A DNA stretch of 64,000 nt from Pycnopodia helianthoides. Taxonomy: Eukaryota > Echinodermata > Asteroidea > Forcipulatida > Asteriidae. Below are positions 9,216 through 36,700 of the stretch, piece by piece (within the stretch, counting starts at the first letter, position 1; every line of letters begins with the position of its first letter). The position numbers and the translations under genes are program-made. Below the pieces are notes generated by a model. That model had not been told where the DNA came from. It searched no databases and saw only the letters and a program-made list of their open reading frames with translations. The stretch is from NCBI GenBank assembly GCA_032158295.1, contig CM063259.1, positions 11,714,075 through 11,778,074 on the forward strand. The letters run 5' to 3'.

Positions 9216-11471
9216 TTAATGTACATCATGTGCGATATTTATGCAATAATCATGTTCATCAAGATGTTGTGGGTACTCATCTGGAGCAGAGATCAGCTGG
9301 GCCATTCTTGTGCGCATGTTAATACCAGCTGCATTATCGGCAATTTCTTGCTCATCTCCATCCTCCTGTTCAGCTGGTTGATCATCATCATCATCCACAA
9401 TCCATATATCACCTGTAAAAGTATCAGTAAGAATGTAAGATACATTAAGCATTTTTATACATTTAGGGCAAAATTTGTGTTTACTGCACATCAATTTCAT
9501 AGTTTTGCTAACTGGCAGAAATAGGGCAGCAATGGTTATGTTTGTTGTACATCATAATGAATGTTTGTTTGGTTTTCTGTTCAGAAAATTTATTTCTCAA
9601 TGGGAATCAAGGTTTGGCATAATCTTAATTTTGGGAAACAAATTCTATAGGCCTAGCCTTAACTCATTTTTGACTGCCATTTTTTTTCATCCATTAGGCC
9701 CAAGGTCAAGGTACCTCAGGTAGCCACATAACGAATGAAACTTACCAGATGCATGACACAAATTGTGCATCGCACAACATGCTGCAATTACATGGGGTGC
9801 TAGAGCTGATCTAAGTTCGATGTCTTTGGTGAAAATACACCTCCAACGAACCTTGAGCTGGCCAAATGCCCTCTCAATGATGGATCGGCCTTTGCTGTGA
9901 TGATAATTAAATCTTCTGTTGACTGGATTAGCTGCTTCAGGTTCCTTGAAAGGTGACAAGAGGGTTGCAGATCCTGGATATGCTGAATCGCCAAGAAGGT
10001 AGTAGCCACAGGGAGGAAACACTCGATTTGTCACTAGAGGGCTGTTTCTATAAACCCTTGCATCATGTACGCTACCAGGAAAACCTGTAAACACATCGAT
10101 GAAAACTCCTTCATGATTGCACACTGCTTGTGTTTGCGGAGTTAACTGGCATTTCCTGTTTATGTAAGATGCTCTTCTTTCTGATGGAGGAATTATCCTA
10201 ACATGAGTGCCATCAATTGCTCCAACTGCATTTCCAATAGCTGGAGTTGCGCAAAGATTGGAAAAACCTTGAGCAATGTTATTGTATTCTTCTGGTTTTG
10301 GAAGATGTATAAATTTATGAAGGTTTTCAGTGATAGCGTTCAGTTGCTTATGAACCACTCTGCAGATTGTTGTTGTTGGTACACCGCAACTCCTTGTGAC
10401 CACTCGATAAGCACATCCACAGGCTAACCAAAACAAAAAAAGTAACACCTCTATCTCTCTCTGCCAACCGTGTTGTTTGTCGTCTCTTACAATATTAACT
10501 AGAGTTACAAAAGAGCGTCTCGAAACACGAAAGTCCTTCCTCAAATCTAAACTTCCATTTTGCAGAGCAGTTAGAAGAAAGGCTGTTCCCAAGTTACAAT
10601 ATGGACCACGATTAACCTGCGGATGAAAATTAGGTTTTTAAAATATTTTTTACTTCTACTTTTTAAATAGATATATGTACATGTAGTAATTGTATCGGGA
10701 AAAATGAATATATATTTCGTTTTGCCCGACACCGACGAGTGATAAGTCCTGCAGGAAAGATACACAGGCAACTCAGGTGGGATTTGAACCCACGACTCCC
10801 GTATGACAAGAGCAACGTGTCTCCACTAGACCACCGAGCAAGCCTAGTGATTAGCCCAGGTTGGACTCCTCCGTTGTCTACAACGCGGTCCAGGGCTAGC
10901 CTAGTGGATGAGGGACTAGTTCAAATTATATTTAGCAGCGGTCACCATAAACAATTTAACTACATGTAATGTTATAATTGTATCTGTGGAAATGAATATG
11001 TTTTGCCCTAAACGGATGTGTGAGCACTGTATACGCAGTGAAAGTTATACCTTATATACCGGTACCTTGTTTCTTGTTCATCAAAAAATTAAAAATTAAA
11101 TTGACAGCAAAGAGAGCCTAACGGGACCAGCATGACCAGGATTAAAGACTATAACCCAATAATTATTGGTAATGTAGGCTAAATAAATCGTTGCTAATAT
11201 TATAATTACAATTATGTATGTGCATTGACAATGTATAATAATTGCAATGTAACATCAACACTATCTATCTATCTGCTAACAACTAATGTCAAAATGTACT
11301 CACTCTGTTTAGCCTTTGTCGATGCGCAAGATTTGTCAACATTAACACTCTCCGTGTTCTACGTCTTTTGGAAATTAATATTTGGCCTTTAATTATACAC
11401 ATAAATAAATGCAAGAGAGCTAAAATTTGAAGATGATCTTGATCTTGCAGACGGTCGACGGCGGATGGCAT
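9216..11471 (-). CDS. PIF/Harbinger transposase, intact three-exon copy
   Basis: Cuts and pastes the Harbinger transposon; related to the domesticated vertebrate protein HARBI1. Exons: 11471-11304 (ATG start, basic KRRRTRR stretch, donor 'gtgagt'), 10616-9746 (acceptor 'catccgcag', donor 'gtaagt'), 9412-9216 (acceptor 'cttttacag', stop TAA). Phases match (0, then 1) and the joined frame is open for 411 codons. DDE_4-type motifs are in order: AIDGTHVRI (first Asp), LGDSAYP (second Asp), IERAFGQLK (Glu). The last exon is short and very acidic (IVDDDDDQPAEQEDGDEQE), unusual for a tail and easily missed by gene callers. The exon-intron model is inferred from splice motifs only. A recent, possibly still active element is implied, but I could not find its terminal inverted repeats. 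Confidence 0.85.
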
Positions 11472-13428
11472 ATTCGGTGCAGCATTTTTTGTTTAGCCTG
11501 TGTTGTTTTGGGTTTGTTTTGTGTACACGGAAATTCGTACACACGCCATCGACACAAAATTAAATGGCGACCGATCAAAAATTGTTTTGGCTGTGCGAAA
11601 TGTTACGTCACAGAACAAGGACGAAGCCAGGAGCCGGAGCCGAAATGTACCAAATCGATCATGCGCCATGTTTACACAATGAAGCCTGAGCCTCTCAAGC
11701 CTGAAGCCTCAAATTCGAAGCCTGAAGCCGGAGCCTGAAGCCGAGGTTTGGAAAAGGGCCTAGGTTGCAGTATGACGTAAATCGGCCATCTTTACGGGCA
11801 GTTTGGAACAAACAGTCATGCGTTTCGTGTGAGAACGTCGTGCAGCACGCGCACATTTGATAAAACTTACTGCAGGATTGGTCAGTGAACAACGCGGCTG
11901 CGTTAATAAGTTGAGCGCTTGACGCATCTGCAAGCCAAAATGCACTTTGCCCGTAAAGATGGCGTCTACTGGGAACTATCTATATTATAAGGCCGTGTCC
12001 GAATTAGCGGCTACAGCTACGGCTACGGCTAGTTTTCCGCGTCATCATGCGTTGAAGTATAGGACATCCTTGGCAACACCCATAGCAACAGTCGTAGCCC
12101 TAGCCCTAGCCGTCATTTCGGATACGGCCTAACTCTATGGGTAGGACAGATCCCCCAAAACGCATTCTCTATTGAGGCCTACCCTTTTGGCTTGATCCAT
12201 GTGAGGGACCGTGTCCGAATTCGGTACTGGCTGTGTCAGGAATGCCGAAAGACCCAATCGTCAACAGCCGTAGATGAAGTTGCCTGATTCAGCCGCGGCT
12301 CTTGCTCTTGCAGTGATGTTTTCTCAAACGTGTATTTAATGAGAGTTTCATCTTTTTCAATCAGTGCTTTACTTGTTCTCTGGTCCCAATTTCATAGAGC
12401 TTAAGCAGAAAATATTGCCAATAGATTTTCTGCAACTAAGCAAAATGACCAGGACACCCTTCATCAGGTGGAACCTCAGGACACCCTTCATCAGGTGGAA
12501 CCTTGATTTCTTGATTGTTTGGATTAGGCGCTTTGGGCTGTAAAACGCGTTTGTTATAAAGATGTTTTATATATAGAATATAATGATCCACACAAATTAA
12601 TATACCTCGAAATTGTGTGGTTTTCCTTTTACTTCGTGAACTAACACGGTCCACCATTTTGTGGAACTAAATGTTTGGCTCCACACACCTACTGACCGTG
12701 TCGAAGGAAAACCACACACATTCGAGGGATATTTGTGTTAATTACTATACTCTGCATTATTTTAAAACATCTTTCCAACCATGTTCATTTCATGCTTTAT
12801 AGCCCAAAGCGCCCAAATCCGAAGGCAACGTGTCCCTTTAAGTAGCTCTAGGAAATTGTGCCATGTTCAATTTTCTTTTTTCCGAATTATTTATCTGTAC
12901 ATTCATCAGAAGCCGTCATTATTGTTATATCTTGCTGCGTCTTTACACTGGCTATGGTCGGCTCTTCTATCGTGGCATTTTTCTATCGGTAAGATTGTTA
13001 TTTTCTTTACTTAAAAATGTTAGTTGGTATAACAGATTTAGTTTGCATCATAAAGACAAAACTATTTGATGTTTTATTTAATACCCCTAATCATATTTTA
13101 TTTACGCACTGTATAGAAGAATACATCAATAACTACATATAACCCAGGAGCCGATTTAATGAAGAGCTCAATACAAAGTGTGACGACACAATACAAAACA
13201 CTACAGCTCATCTTAAGATGAATGTTAGTGCGTTGTAAGATCGAGCCAGGGCTTGATACTTCGTTTTTGTACGGGCAAAGCGATGTTTGTTTTATAAACG
13301 AAAGGACAAAGCGATGTTTTTTTTTTTTATAGAAGGACACTGAGGGTCTGTAAATTACTTGAACATTTCAATGGGCATTGAGGCAATGGCCTCCGTTTCA
13401 TCCGTGTGAAGTATCAGGCCTGATGACC
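9387..13428. repeat. Right copy of the 4.04-kb direct duplication
   Basis: Matches 1-4041 apart from three single-base indels. Unlike the left copy it runs on without a break into ordinary sequence on both sides (the transposase's last exon to the left, cyclase-gene flank to the right), so it is probably the true locus. Nested repeats corresponding to those in the left copy are at 10767-10843 (SINE head), 11614-11760 (family F), 11991-12129 (family A) and 12520-12831 (family L). Confidence 0.9.
11472..13417. other. Upstream flank of the transposase, filled by nested repeats
   Basis: No coding exon seen. It holds a family F MITE (11614-11760), a family A MITE with TAA duplication (11991-12129), a degraded family A-like piece (about 12208-12310), a 'gagcttaagcagaaaat' repeat (about 12395-12445) and the family L foldback (12520-12831). 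The rest to 13417 is AT-rich with no recognised content. Confidence 0.5.
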
Positions 13429-13491
13429 AGGATATCCGTTTTCTCTCCGTATACGAGTTTGCCAAGAAGGGTCTCGAGATGGCTTCACTGT
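13418..13491 (+). CDS. Weak candidate exon upstream of the cyclase kinase-homology exons
   Basis: After 'gaagtatcag' the frame reads PDDQDIRFLSVYEFAKKG and on to a 'gtaaag' donor at 13492. The spacing of DIR...A..GL loosely recalls a segment of the ligand-binding domain of natriuretic-type receptors, but the similarity is slight. A family A MITE is inserted directly after it. No transmembrane exon lies between it and 14062, which argues against it. The left duplication copy breaks off inside this stretch. Confidence 0.2.
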
Positions 13492-13495
13492 GTAA

Positions 13496-13630
13496 AGCCG
13501 TGTCCGAATTAGCAGCTGTGGCCGTGGCTGCTGCTGTTACTTATGGGCGTTGCCGAGAGCAGACCATGCCCCAACGCTTGTTAGCGTGATGATCTAGCCG
13601 CAGCCGTAGCCACTAATTCGGAGGCGGCAT
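13496..13630. repeat. Harbinger-type MITE (family A)
   Basis: Starts 'AGCCGTGTCCGAATTAGC' and ends with inverted 'CTAATTCGGAGGCGGCAT', with TAA on both sides. Interior 'GGCCGTGGCTGC' and 'GCCGCAGCCGTAGCC' match the family. Confidence 0.65.
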
Positions 13631-13691
13631 TAATTTTGTTTTGTAAAAGTGACCGTTTTTCGAGGCACAGGAACACACTTACCTTGCAGAC

Positions 13692-13872
13692 GGCCGGTGT
13701 CATAGGGAAATCTGTCCCCCAGAGATTCTGTCCCCCATGGGAAATTAACATGGGGTGAAGGAGGATTATTCAAAAGAGGGCGCTATCAGAAGAAGCTTGT
13801 ACACAGTTCGCCGTACGGGGGGTGGGGGTGGGGGCAGAATCTCTGGGGGACAGAATATCATGCCACACCGGC
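13692..13872. repeat. MITE with 'GGCCGGTGT' ends (family J)
   Basis: Perfect 9-bp terminal inverted repeat GGCCGGTGT / ACACCGGCC, with a second inner pair 'ATTCTGTCCCCC' / 'GGGGGACAGAAT'. A related, shorter copy lies at 14697-14835. Confidence 0.65.
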
Positions 13873-14061
13873 CACGATGGGCCTTTCATCCGCGTTTACG
13901 TTCAGTGAAGAACTTAAACTCGTCCTTCCACCAAACCATCAATCAATGACTTGCACACTGCCATTTCGTCCAGAATCATTGTTTATAACTAAAAGCACTT
14001 AGTTCCTCCAAGTAAAAGTAATCTCGGTTTTTGAATCGTACTTTTTCGGTTCTCTGCACAG

Positions 14062-28957
<14,896 letters not shown>

Positions 28958-31775
28958 CACCGGGTCACGGACTATTCTGAACTTCCGGGATGGTCGCTCT
29001 ATCAGCCGTAGATAAAAAATAGAAGCAGGCGTCGTGACGTAATTCGCTCCAGGTTTTGTTGTATTCTGAAACGAGGGACCAACCTGATGACAAGGAAATT
29101 ATGTTTTTAAATCAGGCAGGAGCCTTTGTTGTTGATTAGAGTATACTGGTAAATCGACTTAAGCAATTCAAAATGGCTGCCACTCGCAGTCTTTGAAAAG
29201 TGTGTGTGTTTTAATTACAACCGTACAGAATTCATAGATTATTTGCAATATTTTACTGCGTATTTCGTGACATCGATTGTCACACACTGCACTTGAAAAA
29301 AAATCCTTCGTGTCTTAAAGATGAATTTTATAAGAGATCTAAAAACCACAGAATCTCTGTGAATTCGCTTTGTCTGAACATTGTCAAAGACAAGTAATCC
29401 TTCACCGTTGTCTCCATCATAATTACTGGCTAAATGTTTTAGGCCCTCACACTATTAATGAACCTGGATTACATGTTGCTACATCAACGAGCCACATTAT
29501 TGCACTAACCGGGAGAAGGCCCTCTTTGTTGTTATGCGTTTTCATGCCATACTTGGGTGTCTTCTTTGTGTTCCATCATGAATTACATCCAGGTCCTCTT
29601 GAATGAGAGTGGCAAAATGTCTCCATGCCACCCTCAACACTTTGTCGGGTACCAATGGGATGATTTTCTGTGCATTCAGTGTACCAGCGCCCAATTTCAT
29701 AGAGCTGCTTAACGGCCGAATTTGTGCTTACTGTGCGAGTTTCCATTTCAAAGCGCTGCATAGCCGTAAGCGAATGAAAAGGCAAGCTAACCCTTCCAGT
29801 GATTACTGTATGAAAATGAATGACATAACAATGCGAATCCGTGGTGAACGCGCAAGCTGGCCGTTGTCTTGCTAACATGTGAAATACGCTTACGCTTGAG
29901 CACATTTTTTTCTGCAACAGTAAGCACGAAAATTTGCTTACCGGAAAGCAGCGCTATGAAATTGGGTGCTGAGATCAATATACCACTTTAGCTAACCAGC
30001 GCCCTCTGTGGTCACTCTCGTTCCAAACACTTTGTTTCATAGTCAACCAGTAAAACTGGACATTCAGACCAATAAATTTTTTAACTTTTAACTGTTTCAT
30101 TCTTTGGGGCCTAATCGTGCTTGAAAAATAATTGTTACGTTTTATTGGCATTGCTTGAATATTTTTGCGGGAGCGATGTCCTTTGCTTAAGTTTGTTGCA
30201 TGCAATAATCGATCGAATGTGACTAAAGGGAATGTCTCACGAATTCTTAGTTAAATCTTGTAAATAATGCAAGACTGTAGGCTTACTTATCTAAATTTGA
30301 CTTCGGACCTAATGAACAAATATGTATATAGTAAAGTATTTCAGAGTATATATATTTACTATGTAAATTAAGCACCTTGCCTCAGGATATTTCGTAACTA
30401 CCACTTTTTATAGAGTTGTGCAATACACTACTATACAAGTAAATTATCGTGAAGTTTTCAATAAACTGTTCTTCAAGAGAGAACATGTGTTCGCAGACGC
30501 TTTAAAGGTATAGACCCTTGCATGTACAGGCCGCCATCGCTGAGGTCAATGATCGTTCTTAAGTTCCTTTTGACCTCAGTGAGGGCGCTTTTGAGTTTGC
30601 GACGTCACATCCAAGAGGATGCTAATAATGCTATATTGGTTTAGGAAAGAATCTATTAATTTCCGTACTCTAGTTTTTAGAGTGAAGCTTACGTGACTTT
30701 GAGGTGACCACAAACTTGCAGACTCTTTCAAAAACATTGATGTACTTGAACTATGCCGACATTTTTGCCGATAACTTTTTTTTAATGGCAATTGCAAGGC
30801 CGATCACCGACAGTTTCCAGACCTTTTCCGACTTCCATCTTGGGGTCATAACCATGAATGAAATTACCGGGGTCTGCTGTTACCATGGCATTGGTTTTTG
30901 GTTACATTCGTACCTATGGCTTTACATTATCGTGAAATTGTGTTTACAACTTAAACTATTGATCATGTTAATTTTGGTTTTATTTTATCAAACTTGAGTC
31001 TGGAGTACACGTGGCAGCAGTCTCAAGTGCATTATGGGAATTCAAAAATGCATGAATGGCGGCCATATTGGATTTTGGTTTATATTCGTGAAATTGTAAC
31101 ACTTTTGGTCAGTGCCTGATGGGAATTTAATATGGCCGCCAAGCTGGCGGCCATATAATTGAATTTCCCCCTGTGAGAATCAGTGAGAATAGTGGCCTCC
31201 AGAATGTCAAAATGTATGTGTTTTTATTTCTATGTCATAACAAATATGTGCTAATATTGTATAAAACACTTAATTTCGGAAATATGGGGTAAAAGACTTT
31301 TGGGGTTTTTTAATTACCAAAAAAATTATCAACCCCCCCCCCTCCCCCTCCACCCCCAGTCCACCAGTTTGAAAAAAGCCTGGTCCTAATAGGGTTAAGT
31401 GGCCGTATACATTCGAAGGTTTTTTTGTAACTGTCGATAATTTGTCTACCAAAAGAAAAATCGTTAATAACGATAGTGTGCCTGATAGTTTTCGATTTAG
31501 TTACGCTCGGGGCTTGTGCAATTATTTCAAAGTAATATTCAGAAAAAGTTATTGTTTATTTCTTTTTCCTTTTTACGCAAAAAAAAATCAATGAAATTAC
31601 ATTTTTATTTGTTGGCGTATTGAAGTCAATATGATTGTTGAGAGTTGTTCAGGCTTTGCAAAAGCTAGTGGCTGTGGCTGTTGCTAGGGGGTGGTGTTAG
31701 GGGTAGCCTCTGCTTTCCACCTTGTGATCCAGTCACATTCCCAGCCACAACCGATAATTTTGGAAATGGCCTAAC
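28958..31775. other. Cyclase 3' flank, no gene seen
   Basis: Probably begins as 3' untranslated sequence (possible AATAAA near 30461). It contains a family M copy (about 29693-29970) and a 'gcggccatat' inverted stretch (about 31060-31155). C-rich and T-rich runs occur at 31270-31400. A degraded family A-like piece with 'gtggctgtggctg' lies at about 31668-31775. Confidence 0.45.
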
Positions 31776-32157
31776 TTAAAGACACTGGACACCTTTGGTC
31801 TTCTCACTTGATGTATCTCAACATATGCACAAAATAACAAACCTGTGAAAATTTGAACTCAATATTGGTCGTTGAAGTTGCGAGATAATAATGGAAGAAA
31901 AAACACCCTTGTCACACGAAGTTGTGTGCTATTACCATATCAGATGCTTGATTTCGAGACCTCGAAATCAATTGTCTCGAAATCAATTCAAATATCTGAC
32001 TGAGAAATTACTTCTTTCTCAAAAACTACGTTACTTCAGAGGCAGCCGTTTCTCACAATGTTTGATACTATCAACAACTCTCCATTGCTCGTTACCAAGT
32101 AAGTTTTTATGCTAACAATTATTTTGAGTAATTACCAATAGTGTCCAGTGCCTTTAA
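31776..32157 (-). repeat. TTAA-flanked MITE (family C)
   Basis: TTAA, then 'AGACACTGGACACC', closing with inverse 'GTGTCCAGTGCCT' and TTAA. On the minus strand the interior contains the shared core (about 31800-31905). Other copies: 42644-43000 and 62274-62615, with an older relative at about 42270-42643. Confidence 0.8.
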
Positions 32158-33407
32158 AGACCAGCTTGAACGAAAACGGCAACAAGGGATCTTTGCTGAA
32201 TATTATTTCAAATGTTTTCAATCAATAAGGAAATCGAGTTCACATGAGATTAAACTTAATTGAATTGTGTAAAAAAAATAATAATAATTTTGAACACCCT
32301 TCTCCGGTGCTTTTCAGAAAGATTCGCAAAAAGCAATGCTACGTCAACACTCTTGTTACGTCATTTTGTGGGAGCTCCGTTTTGTATAACCGCTTTGTTG
32401 CAGCATGGAGCTATGACAGAGCAACATCCCACGAAATAATGACGTCAAAATTTTGACGCACGCCGTCAACGGCAGAAGTGTAGCTAGTTTTTTGTGGATG
32501 GATATATACGAAACATTCAGAAGAAGTGTAAAAATATCAAAATGTCATTTATATGATAAAGTAACACATTATAAACAAGTTTGAATAGCATTCTCATTAA
32601 TATTTTTTTGCTAAAGTAACTGGTTTAAAAGCAATTCGACCTTTTGATATTACCAAAAAATTCAGACTCAGGGATAGGCTTTGTAGAGCTTTTTCAAACA
32701 GAGGATAATCAATTATTGCTTAGCTGTCGGCGAACCAATCACCAATTTATATATTAACCCAGTTCTGCTAAGCACTCTTCATTCGTGCTTGAGAGCTCTA
32801 TTAAGTCTTCCCTGATATCCGAATGCCGTAACGAATAACAACAATTGAAATAACCTGGCACTGTAAATCGATAAAGTGTGTCAATTAATTAAGGTGAATA
32901 TTACTTGCCGAGTCATTAAAAAAAGTTTGTTGAACTCCTATGTTAATTACTCCTCTCGTGAATTTAGTATACCTTACAATGGGAGAAAAATATTGTGCGC
33001 CTAAAATAGGTTCCTTTTTATTAATATGGATTTGTCTGTACATTTGACATCGAGATAATCATTAATTGATGAACCGAACTCAACAGAGAATAAGAATAAG
33101 TATTTAAACCCCCTCAATTACAAAATATTTATAACAACGACAGGGTTGTTTGAACTTTTGGTGTTGCACCGCAGATCAAAAGTATTTTGTTAACGTCCAA
33201 TTTTGACGGTTGCGAAACGTAGAAACAATTATTGAAGTTGCATGGCTCGATCTTTGCCAAAAGATATTTTGTATTTTCTCTGACCAAATTTGGACAGATG
33301 ATGCTGTTTCTCAAACGAAAAACAAACAAATAAAAGCATATTATTTTGCCACAGACAATGCACAAAATACATGTAACCTCCCGACACTAACTAACTGTTG
33401 CTCTTTA
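32158..33407. other. AT-rich intergenic stretch
   Basis: I see no exon. A partial family M-like piece lies near 32660-32800; the rest is unassigned. Confidence 0.4.
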
Positions 33408-33777
33408 TTAAAGGAACATTACAGAACTGGTTGCTGGCAGTGTAAGCACTTTATGTAATCCACCATATACATAAACTGACAATCCTGTAGAAGTTTGAGA
33501 TCGATCGGCAACCTGGGTCACGAGAAAATAGTGAAAAACCGATTACACAATTGCGTGAAATCATATAGATTCAACAAATGAATAAAACGCTCACTGAGCG
33601 ATAAACTCCAATCGGAAAATTAGTTTATTAATTTCTCATCAAATATGGCAATTCAGACAGAAATATTTCAAGGGATGTTTTCTACCATCATTAGACTGGG
33701 TAAGTTTTATGTAAATCTGTGACCAAAAAGTATTTTTTACAAGTTTTTTTCTTACCAATTCTGTAAAGTTCCTTTAA
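33408..33777 (-). repeat. TTAA-flanked MITE (family B)
   Basis: TTAA on both sides, 'AGGAACATTACAGAACTGG' and inverse 'CCAATTCTGTAAAGTTCC'. The core is at about 33470-33550. Near-identical in layout to 51998-52388. Confidence 0.8.
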
Positions 33778-36700
33778 CTACCTCTTATCATGAACGGATT
33801 TTTAAAATGAAAGCTCACCACTTTCTTAAATCTATTAAAATAGCTTTGTAAAATTTGAAACTTTCGGGTGGGTCAAATCGGCCAGAAATCGGACTGGGCG
33901 TCTGTCTATAAGGTGAGTGGTAAGTTTCAAGGATATTTGTCAAAACATTAAGCTGTTCCGGCTAAAAAAACATCTTGTACCTTATAAAAATAAATTAGTA
34001 TGAAAAAGTTAATTTCATCGTGACGTCATCAGGTGTCAAATTACGGTAAACAAATCTTATTACAAATATATATATATCATATCTCCTGAACCACATGTCA
34101 TCGAGTCATAATCTTTGTGCCGTCTGATAGCTTACTACACATTTGACATTTTATTCAAAAAATTACCAACTTTTACCATGTACTTTTGGACCAAACAGGA
34201 CGTTCGAATAAAAATCATAGTTCCTGAACCACGGGTCAAAAGGTCATAATCTTGTTGCCGTCTTGTAGCATACAGCACATGTAACATTTTATGTAAGAAC
34301 ATGACCGCAATTCAGCTTTAAATTGCCTTTAAATTCAGGGTCAGTTTTAGGGTCTGGATCGTTTAATCATAAAGTAAAACTGAAACACTGCGTGACGTCA
34401 CTGATTACGCGTTTTGTACCCATGTACGGACCAATGCAAAAAAATCCTACTCCGATGTTCCAAAAATCTTTTTTTATAACAAGTAAGATTTTATTAACAT
34501 GTTATTAATATGCATTAAAAAAAATTTGAACATTGTAAGTAAAACAAATCAACTGGTAAATTTCGCGAAATGTGTACAGAGTAAACCTTCATTCATAAAA
34601 TTACCATGTTGTACAATTATAAACTTGACCAAGTCACTCCGATGCTATTGCATTTTTTTTTTTCAGAAAAAGAGACTTCGACAAGTGTATTTATTAATTT
34701 CCATAATAATCCAATAACCACAGATCAGCTTAGCAATAACAAGCTATTATTTTATTTGTTCACACGGGTAAATTTAATAATGAATTTGAATGTCCAACAT
34801 TACACTTTCGGAGTTCGGTATTAATGTGTTTATATTCTGTTGAAGTATCCGAAATACAAGATTTGTAAAGCACGCAGATTTCAAAGTTACCAGTACGATT
34901 TTAATACAAAACACGAAATAAACATCGACAACCAGAAATAATTATATGCCAGCTACAACCAAAATGGTTGCCTGTTTTCCAGGCTTATTATTTTGGTCTG
35001 TATATGGCAGTTGAAAACCTCAAAAATAACATGATAATGTTAATGGTTTTGCATTTGCCAAGAAATAAGTTATTTTGTACCCTCAAAATGATTTCGTGCC
35101 TGCGAAATCATTTTGGCACACGAAACAAAGTTGTTTCTTGAGCTCGAAATCAGTTCATGCTTTTGAATATGTTGCCTTGCACTCAAAATCATATCGAGCA
35201 CTCACAGTAACATATTTGGTGCAACGAACAAGAAATTTTCGAGCTCGACATCATTTTGCATAACATTTTTTGATTTCACGAACTGAAGCAAAGCACTATA
35301 TGTATTTAGTTCAAAGCATCCAAGTCTCCACTGTGAGAAAACTAGTTGAAAATACCTTGACGTTTTTGAAGGACAGCGGGATTTTAAAAAGCGTTCAACC
35401 ATAGGGACACGTTGCCTTGGATTGGGCGATTTGGACTTTAAAAAGCGTTTGTTATAAAAAATAATATGATTGAAAAGATGTTTTAAAAGTAGAATATAAC
35501 CATCCACACAAACATGCCTTGAAATTGTGTGGTTTTCTTTTACTTCGTGAACTAACAAGGTCTGCAATTTTGAAGAACCAAATGTTTCAACTCCACAAAA
35601 TGGCGGACCTAGTTAGTTCACGAAATAGTTTCACCACATTTGGTTAACTGTGACCTGAGTTTATGGTTCGCTGAATTTAATGGGGGAGGTGCGAGGACAC
35701 ATTTTGTATCCTTTTGAATTGAAAATATTTATTTGTTCATGATTCGAACCTATCAGAGTTCTTCTCGATTAGCTATAGGGGCCAAACTTGTGGCCATTAA
35801 CAATATTTTGCAATTTTACATGTATACTATATACGATCCATTAGTTTTGGTTGGGAAGCAGTTCGAAAAAGCTAATTCTATCTTCTTTTGAAATGATATC
35901 AGAAATAAATTAGTTAGCTTGTTACATAAAAACCTTTTGAAAACCTGCATTGATCTATATACAAAGGTCTTTTGAGTAAAGGCCAACGAAAGTAAATTTT
36001 TGGTTTCTCACCAGTACCTGATCAAAATAATGCCCCAGTTCTGAAGATTTTAGTGCATGTTTGCTATATTGCATTTTCCCACAAAGTGCCCACAAAACAA
36101 AGGAATAACAAAACATCTTCTGAGATGTCTTTCACGAAGAAATGTGGATCCCCATTTTCTATTAATGTGTTACGTATTACTGACTTCCCTACTGTGCAAG
36201 ATGGATCAATAATTACTCTAGACTGCTAGCTACGACACACTACATCCAAGTGTTAGACAGGGTTCAGTAGTGCAAGGACAATGGTAATGATGCTGTTATC
36301 ATTGTCTACAACACCATTAAAGGCCAAAAACTTTGACCAACTGTTTTCGAAACAGCCAAAATGTGAGGATGTCCTCGCTTCGCCTTCGTGTGCGAAACCA
36401 ATTAACCATTTTGAGATATGGTGGTCACAATACTATGACACTATTAGGTTTGGGTAAATTTGTATTACACACCCAAACCAAACAGTGCACTCCCATAGTG
36501 TCCACCATACCTCAAAAAGGCTAATGGGGACGTCTCTTTTAAAAAAGAACTAAGTCCAAACAATGTGAGAACAAAGAGAAGTCCTCCACGAGTGGGTCCT
36601 TGCGAGGTCCAAAAACACAACCGAACAATGGGCCCCAGAAGGTAGTCTTTGTTCAACTATGACCCATAGGGGAATTCTTCAGAAAAGGGAATAATACAAC

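Noticed and set aside
9207..9524. Hydrophobic plus-strand frame that resembles a membrane protein and could be mistaken for the missing cyclase membrane segment
   Set aside because: It is antisense to the last exon of the Harbinger transposase; the hydrophobic run comes from the complement of the Asp-rich tail.
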